A program made the translations under genes and the position numbers. From positions 1-36,298 of the forward strand of contig CAYGID010000013.1 of NCBI GenBank assembly GCA_964349835.1: a stretch of 36,298 nucleotides of DNA. Reading direction: 5' to 3'. The notes under the pieces are model-generated. The model did no database searches, was not told the DNA's origin, and saw nothing but the letters and a program-made list of their open reading frames with translations. This document shows, one piece after another, positions 6,602 to 14,545 of the stretch. The stretch's first letter is position 1; each line of letters opens with the position of its first letter. The DNA is from JAQVSH01 sp964349835 (lineage in GTDB: Bacteria; Bacteroidota; Bacteroidia; Bacteroidales; UBA4181).

Positions 6602-8140
6602 ATGCCAAGATTCCTTCACAGTTTCTTTCGTGCGCATTGCGTGTTGACCCGCCAATCGCTTTTGCGGCTGTTGGTCTTCAAGCGGCCTGCCTTCACGCTG
6701 CTTGCACTTGCTCTGCTAATAACGAACTGCACAAAAAAGGAGGATTTTTCGCTTCCCGGCCCCGACTCCATAAAAGAGACCGGAATCAACAGCTGGATCC
6801 TGAACAACATGGAATATTATTACTACTGGAACAACCGGATTCCCGAAGGGGTCGACACCTCCCCTGCCCCTCCCGCGTTTTTCAGCAGCCTGCTGGTGCC
6901 GGAAGACCGTTTCTCGGTGATGGTCGAAAAGATTGAGACGCCCCGAAGCCAGTCACTTCTGTATGAGGTAGGGGTTACAGCCGACGATCCCGGGTTTGAA
7001 TATCAGTATGTATACCTCTCTTCCATAAGCCGCATATTGGGGCAGGTACTCTATGTAAAAGAGGGAACTCCTGCCTGGAATGCCGGGCTTAAGCGGGGCG
7101 ACCTGTACTGGAAGGTCGACGAAACGCCGCTCAACTATCTGAATTACTATTCGCTGATTGAAAGCAAAGGCAATAGTTTTCGACTCACGCTACTAAACAA
7201 GGAGCGTCTGGCTCTGGGGGTCCAGGCAGACGAAAAGACGCTACAGATTACAAAAACCGACTATCTCGCCGACAATCCGATTGCACTCGATACCATTTAT
7301 CGGCTTCCGGAGGGCAACGCCGGCTATCTGGTCTATCACTTTTTCGCGCCCGGACACTCCGGCGGCTCTGCAACATTCGACAACGAACTAAACCAAATTT
7401 TTAAGCGGTTCCGCGAACAGGAGGTATCGGCCGTGATTCTCGATTTGCGCTATAACCGAGGGGGATACGAAAGCAGCGCCAAGGTACTCTCTTCGCTGTT
7501 GGTGCCCAACCTCTCCGATGAGCTAATCTTTTCCAAAAAAAAATACAATCAAACCTATAGCGCCGATCTCAAACGCTACTATGCAACCGATACTGAGGGC
7601 TACTTTGTGGATTATTTTGTAACCCGTGCCAATGGAGTGATGTTGGAGAACCTTAACAAGGCCGATGCTGTGCTTTACGTGCTCACCACTTCATCGACTG
7701 CCTCGGCGGGCGAATTGGTTATTAACTCATTAAAAGTTTACATGGATGTGGTGATTATTGGCGAAACCACCGTAGGAAAAAACATGGGATCGATAACCTT
7801 AACCCAAGATGAAAATCGCGACAACCCCTGGGAGATGCATCCTTTAGTAGTAAAGGTTTTTAATGCTCAAGGCGAGTCGGATTATGCAGGGGGATTTGCC
7901 CCGCAAACAGCAATTTCCGAAGAGCTCCTCCTCTATCCCTATGGCGATATCCGCGATCCGCTCCTTGCCGAAGCCCTTGATCGTATCTCCCCGTTGGCCG
8001 ATTTGGAATCCGAAACCTCTTTGCCCCGCTCCGTGAAATCGCAGCCCTTACAAAGGCTCTCCTCCTCGGTCAACAACAGAGAGGCGTTGCTCTACATAGA
8101 AAAGGCGCCTACTTCCGATAGAGACACCTACTTCCGATAG
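6602..8140 (+). CDS. S41 family peptidase lipoprotein with PDZ domain
   Basis: This 512-residue protein has a basic N-terminus and a hydrophobic stretch ending in a lipobox (LLITNC, Cys43), so it is probably a lipidated envelope protease. A short N-terminal domain (WILNNMEYYYYWNNRIPEG) is typical of Bacteroidota S41 lipoproteins. A PDZ-like segment follows (EGTPAWNAGLKRGDLYWKVD, 154-173), then the tail-specific protease core. Ser368 in TASAGE and Lys393 in GETTVGK are 25 residues apart, as in the Ser-Lys dyad of CtpA/Tsp enzymes. It probably cleaves envelope proteins; the substrate is unknown. The leader before the lipobox is unusually long (42 residues), so a later non-ATG start is possible. 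The 3' end overlaps the ABC-F gene by 13 bases and carries a duplicated 15-mer. Confidence 0.92.
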   Translation: MPRFLHSFFRAHCVLTRQSLLRLLVFKRPAFTLLALALLITNCTKKEDFSLPGPDSIKETGINSWILNNMEYYYYWNNRIPEGVDTSPAPPAFFSSLLVPEDRFSVMVEKIETPRSQSLLYEVGVTADDPGFEYQYVYLSSISRILGQVLYVKEGTPAWNAGLKRGDLYWKVDETPLNYLNYYSLIESKGNSFRLTLLNKERLALGVQADEKTLQITKTDYLADNPIALDTIYRLPEGNAGYLVYHFFAPGHSGGSATFDNELNQIFKRFREQEVSAVILDLRYNRGGYESSAKVLSSLLVPNLSDELIFSKKKYNQTYSADLKRYYATDTEGYFVDYFVTRANGVMLENLNKADAVLYVLTTSSTASAGELVINSLKVYMDVVIIGETTVGKNMGSITLTQDENRDNPWEMHPLVVKVFNAQGESDYAGGFAPQTAISEELLLYPYGDIRDPLLAEALDRISPLADLESETSLPRSVKSQPLQRLSSSVNNREALLYIEKAPTSDRDTYFR

Positions 8141-8141
8141 A
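8108..8141. repeat. 15-bp direct repeat at the overlapping S41/ABC-F stop codons
   Basis: CCTACTTCCGATAGA occurs at 8108-8122 and again, identically, at 8127-8141 (period 19). The right copy contains the last codons and stop of both convergent genes. The left copy lies inside the S41 coding end in a different frame. On the minus strand it is a downstream echo of the ABC-F 3' end, stop included. Confidence 0.9.
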
Positions 8142-9744
8142 GGCGGTTTCTGACGATTTTCAGCTCCTCGTCGAGGATATAGTCGTCGTAGTCCATCATC
8201 TTGTCTATCATACCATATGGGCCTATCTCAATGATCCGGTTGCTCACGGTTTGAATAAACTCGTGGTCGTGCGAAGAGAAAAAGAGATTCCCCTTAAAAG
8301 CTGCAAGCGCATTATTAAAAGCCTGAATCGATTCCAGATCGAGGTGATTCATAGGCGAATCGAGCACCATGGCATTGGCATTCTTTAACATCATGCGCGA
8401 AATCATGCAACGCATCTTCTCGCCTCCCGAGAGCACATTCACCTTCTTGTAAACCTCTTCGCCCGAAAATAGCATTTTTCCAAGGTATCCCCTGAGGTAA
8501 AGTTCGCTGGTGTCGTCCGAAAACTGCCCAAGCCAATCGACCAACGAGAGTTTGGAGGTAAAAAAGGAGGAGTTATCAAGAGGAAGGTAGGCAGGTGTTA
8601 TGGTGACGCCCCATTCATATTCGCCCGAATCGGGGGTATCGATACCCGAAATGATCTCAAAAAAGGCAGTAATAATACGGGAGTCGCGCGAAAGAAAGGC
8701 AATCTTTTCACCCTTCATGGCCTCAAAATGGATATTGTTCAAAAGCAGCTCACCCTCAATCCGTTTAGTAATCCCCCTCACTTCGAGGATCTTATTGCCC
8801 GGTTCACGCTCGGGTGTAAACAAAATCCCGGGGTACTTGCGGGTGGAGGGCTGAATATCCTCATAGTTGAGCTTTTCGAGCATCTTTTTGCGGCTGGTAG
8901 TCTGTTTCGACTTGGAGACATTGGCGCTAAACCTCCTAATAAACTCCAGCAACTCCTTTTTCCGCTCCTCAGCCTTTTTGTTTTGCGTCATCTGCTGACG
9001 CAAAGCCAACTGGCTCGACTGGTACCAGAAGCTGTAATTGCCCGAAAAGAGGGCAATGCGGCTATAGTCTATATCTACTGTATGGGTCGAAACAGCGTCG
9101 AGAAAGTGCCGGTCGTGCGAAACCACCAGAACGGTATGTTCAAAGTTTGCAAGGTAGTTTTCGAGCCAGAGGATCGTGTCGGCATCGAGGTCGTTGGTAG
9201 GTTCGTCGAGCAGCAGATTGTCGGGTTTACCAAAAAGCGCCTGGGCAAGCAGCACCCTAACCTTCAATTTACCGCTCAAATCGGCCATTTGGTTGTAGTG
9301 CAACGAATCGTCGATGCCCAAGCCGCTAAGCAGCGCAGCAGCTTCATTTTCGGCATTCCAGCCGTCGAGCTCCGCAAAGTGCGCCTCCAGCTCCGAAACC
9401 CGCACACCATCTTCGTCAGAGAAATCGGGCTTTTCGTAAAGTGCCTCCTTCTCCTGCATGATAGACCAGAGAGGTGCATGCCCCATGAGAACCGTATTCA
9501 TAACCGAAAACTGGTCGTAGGCAAAGTGATCCTGCCTGAGTACCGAAAGGCGTTCGCCTGCTCCAAAACTAATCGACCCCTTGGAAGGATCCATATCTCC
9601 GCTTAAGATCCGCAGAAAGGTTGATTTTCCGGCGCCGTTGGCACCAATGATGCCATAGCAGTTGCCGGGTGTAAATTTGAGGTTTACTTCCGAGAAAAGT
9701 ACTCTTTTGCCAAATTGTAACTCTAAGTTCGATACGGTAATCAT
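8128..9744 (-). CDS. ABC-F family ATPase with one degenerate ATP site
   Basis: This 538-residue soluble protein has two ABC modules and no membrane segments. Module 1 has Walker A GANGAGKS (34-41), signature LSGKLKVR (156-163), Walker B LLLDEP with Glu181, and His210. A basic linker (about 240-310) separates the modules. Module 2 has an intact LSGGEKMR signature (438-445) and His492. Its Walker A is LSRDSRII (351-358) with no lysine, and the catalytic Glu is Ser463 (VLDSP). ABC-F proteins act on the ribosome, in translation or antibiotic protection; this one resembles the YbiT/YkpA subgroup by length and pattern. Translation-factor-like activity is inferred. A possible -7 box lies at 9791-9798. 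Confidence 0.93.
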   Translation of the reverse strand: MITVSNLELQFGKRVLFSEVNLKFTPGNCYGIIGANGAGKSTFLRILSGDMDPSKGSISFGAGERLSVLRQDHFAYDQFSVMNTVLMGHAPLWSIMQEKEALYEKPDFSDEDGVRVSELEAHFAELDGWNAENEAAALLSGLGIDDSLHYNQMADLSGKLKVRVLLAQALFGKPDNLLLDEPTNDLDADTILWLENYLANFEHTVLVVSHDRHFLDAVSTHTVDIDYSRIALFSGNYSFWYQSSQLALRQQMTQNKKAEERKKELLEFIRRFSANVSKSKQTTSRKKMLEKLNYEDIQPSTRKYPGILFTPEREPGNKILEVRGITKRIEGELLLNNIHFEAMKGEKIAFLSRDSRIITAFFEIISGIDTPDSGEYEWGVTITPAYLPLDNSSFFTSKLSLVDWLGQFSDDTSELYLRGYLGKMLFSGEEVYKKVNVLSGGEKMRCMISRMMLKNANAMVLDSPMNHLDLESIQAFNNALAAFKGNLFFSSHDHEFIQTVSNRIIEIGPYGMIDKMMDYDDYILDEELKIVRNRLYRK

Positions 9745-9790
9745 GCTGAATTTGCCTTGTTATGCCCCCCAATATTTGTAAAGGGGGCGG

Positions 9791-9798
9791 CAAAGTTA
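9791..9798 (-). promoter_or_regulatory. Putative -7 promoter box for the ABC-F gene
   Basis: Minus-strand TAACTTTG matches TAnnTTTG exactly, 46 bases before the ATG at 9744, in the 86-base gap after the MFS gene. No clear -33 element is seen. Confidence 0.35.
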
Positions 9799-9830
9799 CA
9801 AAAAAAGCCCGACTTACCGAATGATCCGTC

Positions 9831-11246
9831 CTACTTGCGCATCAGGAAGCGGTCGTACAGAAAGAGCCCCAGCGAAGAAAGCAACCCGATACCCAGCACC
9901 ACAACCCAGATAGAGGAAGGGTTGTACTGAGTCCAGAGATATTGCGTTAACTCCGTTTGCGTCATCTGCATCTGGCGCGCAGCCTCGGCAAAATACTCGT
10001 TTTTTGTGAGCGACTCTGCCACCTCTAGCCCCCTCTCCATCACCTCATTGTGCACAAGGGTATCCTTGTCGGACATGCGACCATACACCACCCCCGAGAT
10101 ATAGCCGGCAAAAATGTTACCGGCAAATACCGGCAAAAACGAACAGCCCATATAGAGTGCCACCTTGTCGGGGGGTGCAATGCGACCCAGATATTCAGTA
10201 ATTTTTGGCGATCCGGCCATCTCGCCAACGGCAAAGATAAAGATGGCCACCAGGGTAAAGGCTCCGTTCTGCGAAAAGAGGGTGAGTGCCATACCCAGCG
10301 AGCAGACCAGAAAGCCGCTCATCATGGCATTCAGGGGTTTCCAACGCATAATGGCCGAAGAGACAAGGATCTGAAAACAGATAATAAAGAGCGCGTCGAA
10401 ATTGGTAATAAACTCCGCATCCATCTGCCCATTGCTGCCATAAGAGGAGGCTACCGAGGGCATCCACTGTGCAAAGAATTGATACACCGACGAGGTGTCG
10501 ACCCATTGCACAATAAAAACAGGCAGCGTATAAAAGAGCTGGTTGTACATGGTCCAGAAACCGGCCACCAAAAGGAGGAAGATGATAAATTTAAAGTCGG
10601 AGAGCGCCACACGGATGTTCCCGAAAACCGCTTTCATAGATGCAGCGAACGAAGAGGAGATTTCGATTCGACCCGGTTCTTTGTAAAAAAAGAGCATCAC
10701 GAAATTGAGCGAAATGATGCCTGCCGAGATATAGAATACCCAGTCATAATTGTCGGCCCTGAAAAGCAGGGTGAGCAGAGGCCCGAAAAAGGCCCCCAGA
10801 TTGACCATCATGTAAAAGATGCCGAAACCGATAGAGGCATTGGTATCATTTGTGGTTTTGGCAATGGTGGCCGAGATAACCGGTTTAAAAAGGGCAGCCC
10901 CCACCGCCAGATATAGGTACATCAAAAAGACCGAGGTGAAGGTGTCGAAAAGGGGCAGCATAATAAATGCCGAGGTGTAGATAACAAAAGCAAAGAAGAG
11001 CACCCGCTTATAGCCGAAACGGTCGGCAATAGAGCCGGTGAGCAACGGCAAAAAATACAAAATGGCAGTGCCAACCCCCATGATGGTTCCCTTTTGGGCC
11101 TGTGAGAAACCCAGCGCGCCGGTTTCCGTAGATCCTGTAAGATAATTGGCAAACAGCATAAAAAAGCCATACCATGCCCAACGCTCTAGCAACTCGATAA
11201 AATTGGCAATCCAAAAGGTTTTTGGGAAAGATCTGAAAACACTCAT
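9831..11246 (-). CDS. POT-like MFS peptide transporter
   Basis: This 471-residue inner-membrane protein has about 12 membrane segments. Helix 1 carries ELLERWAWYG (Glu18, Glu21, Arg22, Tyr26), corresponding to the ExxER proton-coupling motif of proton-dependent oligopeptide transporters. GSIADRFGYKR matches the MFS loop 2-3 motif (D-R-x-G-x-K/R). GAALFKPVISATIA and the NLGAFFGPLL helix also fit the family. It probably imports di- or tripeptides with protons. A polar loop near residues 400-445 before the last helix is longer than usual. It is separated from the ABC-F gene by 86 bases, and its start is divergent from the MscS gene across 137 bases. Confidence 0.9.
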   Translation of the reverse strand: MSVFRSFPKTFWIANFIELLERWAWYGFFMLFANYLTGSTETGALGFSQAQKGTIMGVGTAILYFLPLLTGSIADRFGYKRVLFFAFVIYTSAFIMLPLFDTFTSVFLMYLYLAVGAALFKPVISATIAKTTNDTNASIGFGIFYMMVNLGAFFGPLLTLLFRADNYDWVFYISAGIISLNFVMLFFYKEPGRIEISSSFAASMKAVFGNIRVALSDFKFIIFLLLVAGFWTMYNQLFYTLPVFIVQWVDTSSVYQFFAQWMPSVASSYGSNGQMDAEFITNFDALFIICFQILVSSAIMRWKPLNAMMSGFLVCSLGMALTLFSQNGAFTLVAIFIFAVGEMAGSPKITEYLGRIAPPDKVALYMGCSFLPVFAGNIFAGYISGVVYGRMSDKDTLVHNEVMERGLEVAESLTKNEYFAEAARQMQMTQTELTQYLWTQYNPSSIWVVVLGIGLLSSLGLFLYDRFLMRK

Positions 11247-11350
11247 AACAAAGCAGTTGAAAATTATTACAGATGCGTGGATGTGTCATAACCCCACAAT
11301 CCCTAAGCATCCGACCCACCATAAAGGTAAAAAAACTCTCCAAAAAAATG

Positions 11351-11358
11351 TAAATTTG
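11351..11358 (+). promoter_or_regulatory. Putative -7 promoter box for the MscS-family gene
   Basis: TAAATTTG matches TAnnTTTG exactly and ends 25 bases before the ATG at 11384. On the opposite strand of the same spacer, TACCTTTA (11329-11322) is a 7/8 match that could serve the divergent MFS gene. Confidence 0.4.
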
Positions 11359-11383
11359 CCAATCAACCTCTTAATCTTTCACT

Positions 11384-12277
11384 ATGTCGCTATTTGCCTT
11401 TTTGCTTAACACGCCTGTTTTGTTGCAGGAAGTCGGAGGGTTTATCGAAAAACTGGGCGCCAATAACACCACCATCCAAACATTAATTGATAAAGGACTC
11501 CAGATGGGTGTAGAACTTGCGGGGCGTATTCTGGTTGCGGTTCTTGTCTATACGGTAGGCTCGTGGCTGATTAAGAGGGTAAAGAAGCTGGTTAAGCGTA
11601 TTATGGTGCGGCGCGAAACCGACCTGTCGTTGCAAACCTTTCTCTACAGTTTGCTGGGCATAGTGCTTACCACCCTGTTAGTCATTATCGTGGTGGGCAT
11701 TCTGGGCATCGAAACCGCCTCGGTGATTGCCCTGCTGGCTTCGGCGGGTATTGCCATTGGTCTTGCGCTGAGCGACACCATTAAGAATTTTGCCAACGGC
11801 GTGATTATTTTGCTATTTAAACCCTACCGGGTAGGCGACTTTATTGAAACCAACGGAACGTTAGGCACGGTGAAGGCCATTCAGATTATCAGCACGGAGC
11901 TGACCACCATCGACAACAAAATGGTGATTGTGCCCAATGGCATGATCCTCAACAACCTCATCAAGAATTACAATATCGAAACCACCCGCAGGGTCGAATG
12001 GATTATTGCCATCTCGTATGGAAACAGTTACGAACAGGCCAGGGAGGTAATCAATAGACTGATCAGGCAGGACGAAAAGATTTTGGCCGATCCGGAGCCG
12101 TTTGTAGCCCTCCATGCGCTTGGCGAAAGTTCGGTCAACATTGTGGTACGTGCCTGGACAAATACCCCCGACTACTGGGATGTCTACTTCAGAATGAACG
12201 AGAAGATTTACCACACGCTGCCGGCCGAAGGGATAACCTTCCCCTTCCCGCAAATGGAGGTGCATATCAGCAAATAA
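11384..12277 (+). CDS. MscS-family mechanosensitive channel
   Basis: This 297-residue protein is about as long as E. coli MscS (286). It has three membrane helices: about 43-63, 85-107, and the pore-lining helix around 112-147. The pore helix bears the Ala/Gly-rich pattern SAGIAIGLALSDTIKNFANG, followed by LFKPYRVGDFIE at the start of the beta domain. The C-terminal alpha/beta vestibule continues to the end (MVIVPNGMILNNLIKNYN is typical). It releases solutes on hypo-osmotic shock at the inner membrane. The gene ends one base before the convergent MATE gene, with no room for a terminator. Confidence 0.94.
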   Translation: MSLFAFLLNTPVLLQEVGGFIEKLGANNTTIQTLIDKGLQMGVELAGRILVAVLVYTVGSWLIKRVKKLVKRIMVRRETDLSLQTFLYSLLGIVLTTLLVIIVVGILGIETASVIALLASAGIAIGLALSDTIKNFANGVIILLFKPYRVGDFIETNGTLGTVKAIQIISTELTTIDNKMVIVPNGMILNNLIKNYNIETTRRVEWIIAISYGNSYEQAREVINRLIRQDEKILADPEPFVALHALGESSVNIVVRAWTNTPDYWDVYFRMNEKIYHTLPAEGITFPFPQMEVHISK

Positions 12278-13612
12278 TCAGACACTGGCTCGCTTCCATC
12301 TGCCGGTTCGAAGGTAGAGCCAGGCAGAAAGCCCTAAGAGCGACCAATAGACCCACTCGGAGTACCAGATCATCTCGGGACGTGTGGGAAAATACCAGGC
12401 CAGTGCCAGAAGAGCAGCCACATAGACCACCAGCACCGCCAGTTCGATCCACATGGCCACCTGAGTTTTTCCGGTGCCGCTTACCACATTAAACATCACC
12501 AGTGCCACGGCAAGCAATTGATGTGCCCCCAGAACCACATAAAGGGAGGGACGAGTAAGGAGCGCCATGGCCGGATCTGAGGTGAAGACCGACAGGAAGA
12601 ACCCGGGGAAAAGGGCTACAGGCAGGTTGGTTACAAGGGCAGTTACAAATCCTAAGAAGGCTACTTTATACATTTGCGGAAAGACCTTATCCATGCGGCC
12701 TGCCCCGATTACGTTGCCGGTGAGCGAGGCCATCACCGAACCAAAGGCCCAGGTAGGAATAGAGATGAGCCCGTAAAGACTGCGGATGATATTCGAAGAG
12801 GCCAGATTGGCCTCGCCCGTTTTTTCGATCACCAGAAAAAAGGTGAGCCAAGTGGAGATGGAGACAAAGTACTGCAGCATGGTATAAATAGAAATACCCA
12901 AAATATGCTTTAATAGTGCGATGTTCACCGGGGCAAACTTATAGAGGGCGTAATGCCTTCTGATGCTGCGGTGCGAGGCCTGAAGCACAAAATAGAGCGC
13001 CGAGAGCGCGTCGGCTGCCACAGAGGCCCATGCCGCTCCTTCGAGCCCCATCTGTGGGAAGCCCAGTTTTCCAAAAATAAGCAGATAATCGAGCACCACA
13101 TTCGAAGTTGCCATAATCAAGGCAGCCATAGAGATGGCTCCTGTATGCTTCCGACCAATGTGAAGGGCACGGAAGCCCATGCTGAAGGCCGAAAACAGCA
13201 GCCCCAGAATGCGTATGTTCAAAAACTTTGTACAGGCTGTAACTAACTCCTCCGACTGAAGCACCATCGGAAGCACAACGGGGGTAAGCAGGTGCGAACC
13301 CACAATGAGCACAATGGCCAGTAACAAAAGAAAGAGCACCCCGTTTTCTACCACCGGGCCAATTTTGGCATAGGCCCGTTCTCCGTTCCGACGGGCTATA
13401 ATAATTTGCAGACCCACCGAGAAGCCAAATCCTAACATGTAGAAAACCATGTAATAGACGCCGGCAATCGCTGAGGCTCCCAACTCGGTAACCCCCACCC
13501 TGCTCAGAAAAGCGGTGTCGGTTACAGTCACCAGATTTTGGGCCAAAAGACTCAAAATCAATGGGAAGGCCAACTTCCAGATCTGTTTCAGCGGGACATC
13601 GGTGCCTTTCAC
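12278..13612 (-). CDS. MATE-family efflux transporter
   Basis: This 444-residue, 12-helix membrane protein has the MATE N-terminal pattern (KQIWKLAFPLILSLLAQNLV, then DTAFLSRVGVTELGASAIAG) and a repeated second half (TWAFGSVMASLTGNVIGAGR). Members export cationic drugs or metabolites using sodium or protons. I chose the GTG at 13612, which gives a short N-terminus and a 13-base gap after the methyltransferase stop. A TTG at 13642 would add ten unlikely residues and overlap that gene by 17 bases. It is transcribed with the methyltransferase and may export or tolerate the same compound, which is speculative. Confidence 0.92.
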   Translation of the reverse strand: MKGTDVPLKQIWKLAFPLILSLLAQNLVTVTDTAFLSRVGVTELGASAIAGVYYMVFYMLGFGFSVGLQIIIARRNGERAYAKIGPVVENGVLFLLLLAIVLIVGSHLLTPVVLPMVLQSEELVTACTKFLNIRILGLLFSAFSMGFRALHIGRKHTGAISMAALIMATSNVVLDYLLIFGKLGFPQMGLEGAAWASVAADALSALYFVLQASHRSIRRHYALYKFAPVNIALLKHILGISIYTMLQYFVSISTWLTFFLVIEKTGEANLASSNIIRSLYGLISIPTWAFGSVMASLTGNVIGAGRMDKVFPQMYKVAFLGFVTALVTNLPVALFPGFFLSVFTSDPAMALLTRPSLYVVLGAHQLLAVALVMFNVVSGTGKTQVAMWIELAVLVVYVAALLALAWYFPTRPEMIWYSEWVYWSLLGLSAWLYLRTGRWKRASV

Positions 13613-13625
13613 AAAGCGCAATCCA

Positions 13626-14384
13626 TTATTTGGTGGCAACAATCACAACATGGCCGCGGGGCAGACGCAAATCGGCATAGCCATGTTTTAGTACATTCTG
13701 AAAACCCAGTTTCAGGAGAATATCGAGAACCGCGGCCAAATTGTAGCGCCGCTGCAGGTGCACCTCTTCGCTCTTTCGGTAGAGATCGTCCGAAACCCGC
13801 GTGTAAGTAGTAAAACGTGAGGTGATAAGACCCACCTCCTCGGTACGTTCCAAGATGATAGACCATCCCTCATGATGGGTTACCTTAACCGCAGAGGCGT
13901 TAAAATCCTCCTCCGTCGACTTATCGATTAGCAGGTCGAAAATAAAATAGCCGCCAGGTGAGAGAACCTTGTGCACTTTCGAGAAGAGCATTTCAAGCCT
14001 CTGGTGGCTATTCACACGGTCGAACTCGTAGTTCATACACTCTCCGATAGAAACCACAATGTCGGAGGGAGGGAAATCGCACTCCCAAAAGGAGTCAACA
14101 ATAAAGGAGGCCGAAGGGACCTTTTCGCGTGCCCTTGCTATCATCGATTCCGACACATCAATACCGGTCAGTTGGAAAGAACTCCCCTCAAGTGCCTTTT
14201 CGAAAATCCCGCTGCCGCAACCGAGGTCTAACAAACGGGGCAACGGGAGGTTGTTTCCCTGAAGGGTAGATAACACTTCCCGGCAGGCCTGACGGGCAAA
14301 ATCGCCAAAGGCCTCATCGTGAATCATGGCCAGATCCGACCTGAAATATCGGGCATGCAACGAGGGTGTACGCTTCTGCTTCAT
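13626..14384 (-). CDS. Class I SAM-dependent methyltransferase
   Basis: This protein is 252 residues long from the ATG at 14384. The frame is open further upstream, but that part would cross the -7 box at 14412-14419 and has no family similarity. Motif I LLDLGCGSGIFEKALEG (51-67) and motif II GIDVSESMIARARE mark a Rossmann methyltransferase of the ubiE/small-molecule type. VVSIGECMNYEF fits motif IV. The substrate cannot be read from sequence. It sits immediately upstream of the MATE gene, 13 bases apart, and divergent from the sialate esterase gene. Confidence 0.9.
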   Translation of the reverse strand: MKQKRTPSLHARYFRSDLAMIHDEAFGDFARQACREVLSTLQGNNLPLPRLLDLGCGSGIFEKALEGSSFQLTGIDVSESMIARAREKVPSASFIVDSFWECDFPPSDIVVSIGECMNYEFDRVNSHQRLEMLFSKVHKVLSPGGYFIFDLLIDKSTEEDFNASAVKVTHHEGWSIILERTEEVGLITSRFTTYTRVSDDLYRKSEEVHLQRRYNLAAVLDILLKLGFQNVLKHGYADLRLPRGHVVIVATK

Positions 14385-14411
14385 TCCGCAATAAGAGATA
14401 GATAATTGGCG

Positions 14412-14419
14412 CAAAGGTA
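14412..14419 (-). promoter_or_regulatory. Putative -7 promoter box for the methyltransferase/MATE pair
   Basis: Minus-strand TACCTTTG matches TAnnTTTG exactly and ends 27 bases before the ATG at 14384. A TTTG lies upstream on the same strand (14437-14434), but its spacing of 14 bases is shorter than usual. Confidence 0.45.
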
Positions 14420-14492
14420 CTCCATTTTGGCGGCAAACTTGCCGCTGTTTCCGAAACCCAAGGGGAATTCTTACGAAGTTCTCAAATTGAGT

Positions 14493-14500
14493 TATCTTTG
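14493..14500 (+). promoter_or_regulatory. Putative -7 promoter box for the sialate O-acetylesterase-family gene
   Basis: TATCTTTG matches TAnnTTTG exactly, 45 bases before the ATG at 14546. It lies back to back with the methyltransferase promoter, about 75 bases apart. Confidence 0.45.
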
Positions 14501-14545
14501 GCATAATTTGTGTTTTAGCCGATATACCCACTATTCTATTGGATT

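Noticed and set aside
8728..9606. Long open frame on the plus strand opposite the ABC-F gene
   Set aside because: It lies entirely antisense to a gene with clear Walker and signature motifs, and its translation shows no recognisable domain.
14385..14531. N-terminal extension of the methyltransferase frame
   Set aside because: It would contain the gene's own -7 box and lacks methyltransferase similarity. The ATG at 14384 fits better.
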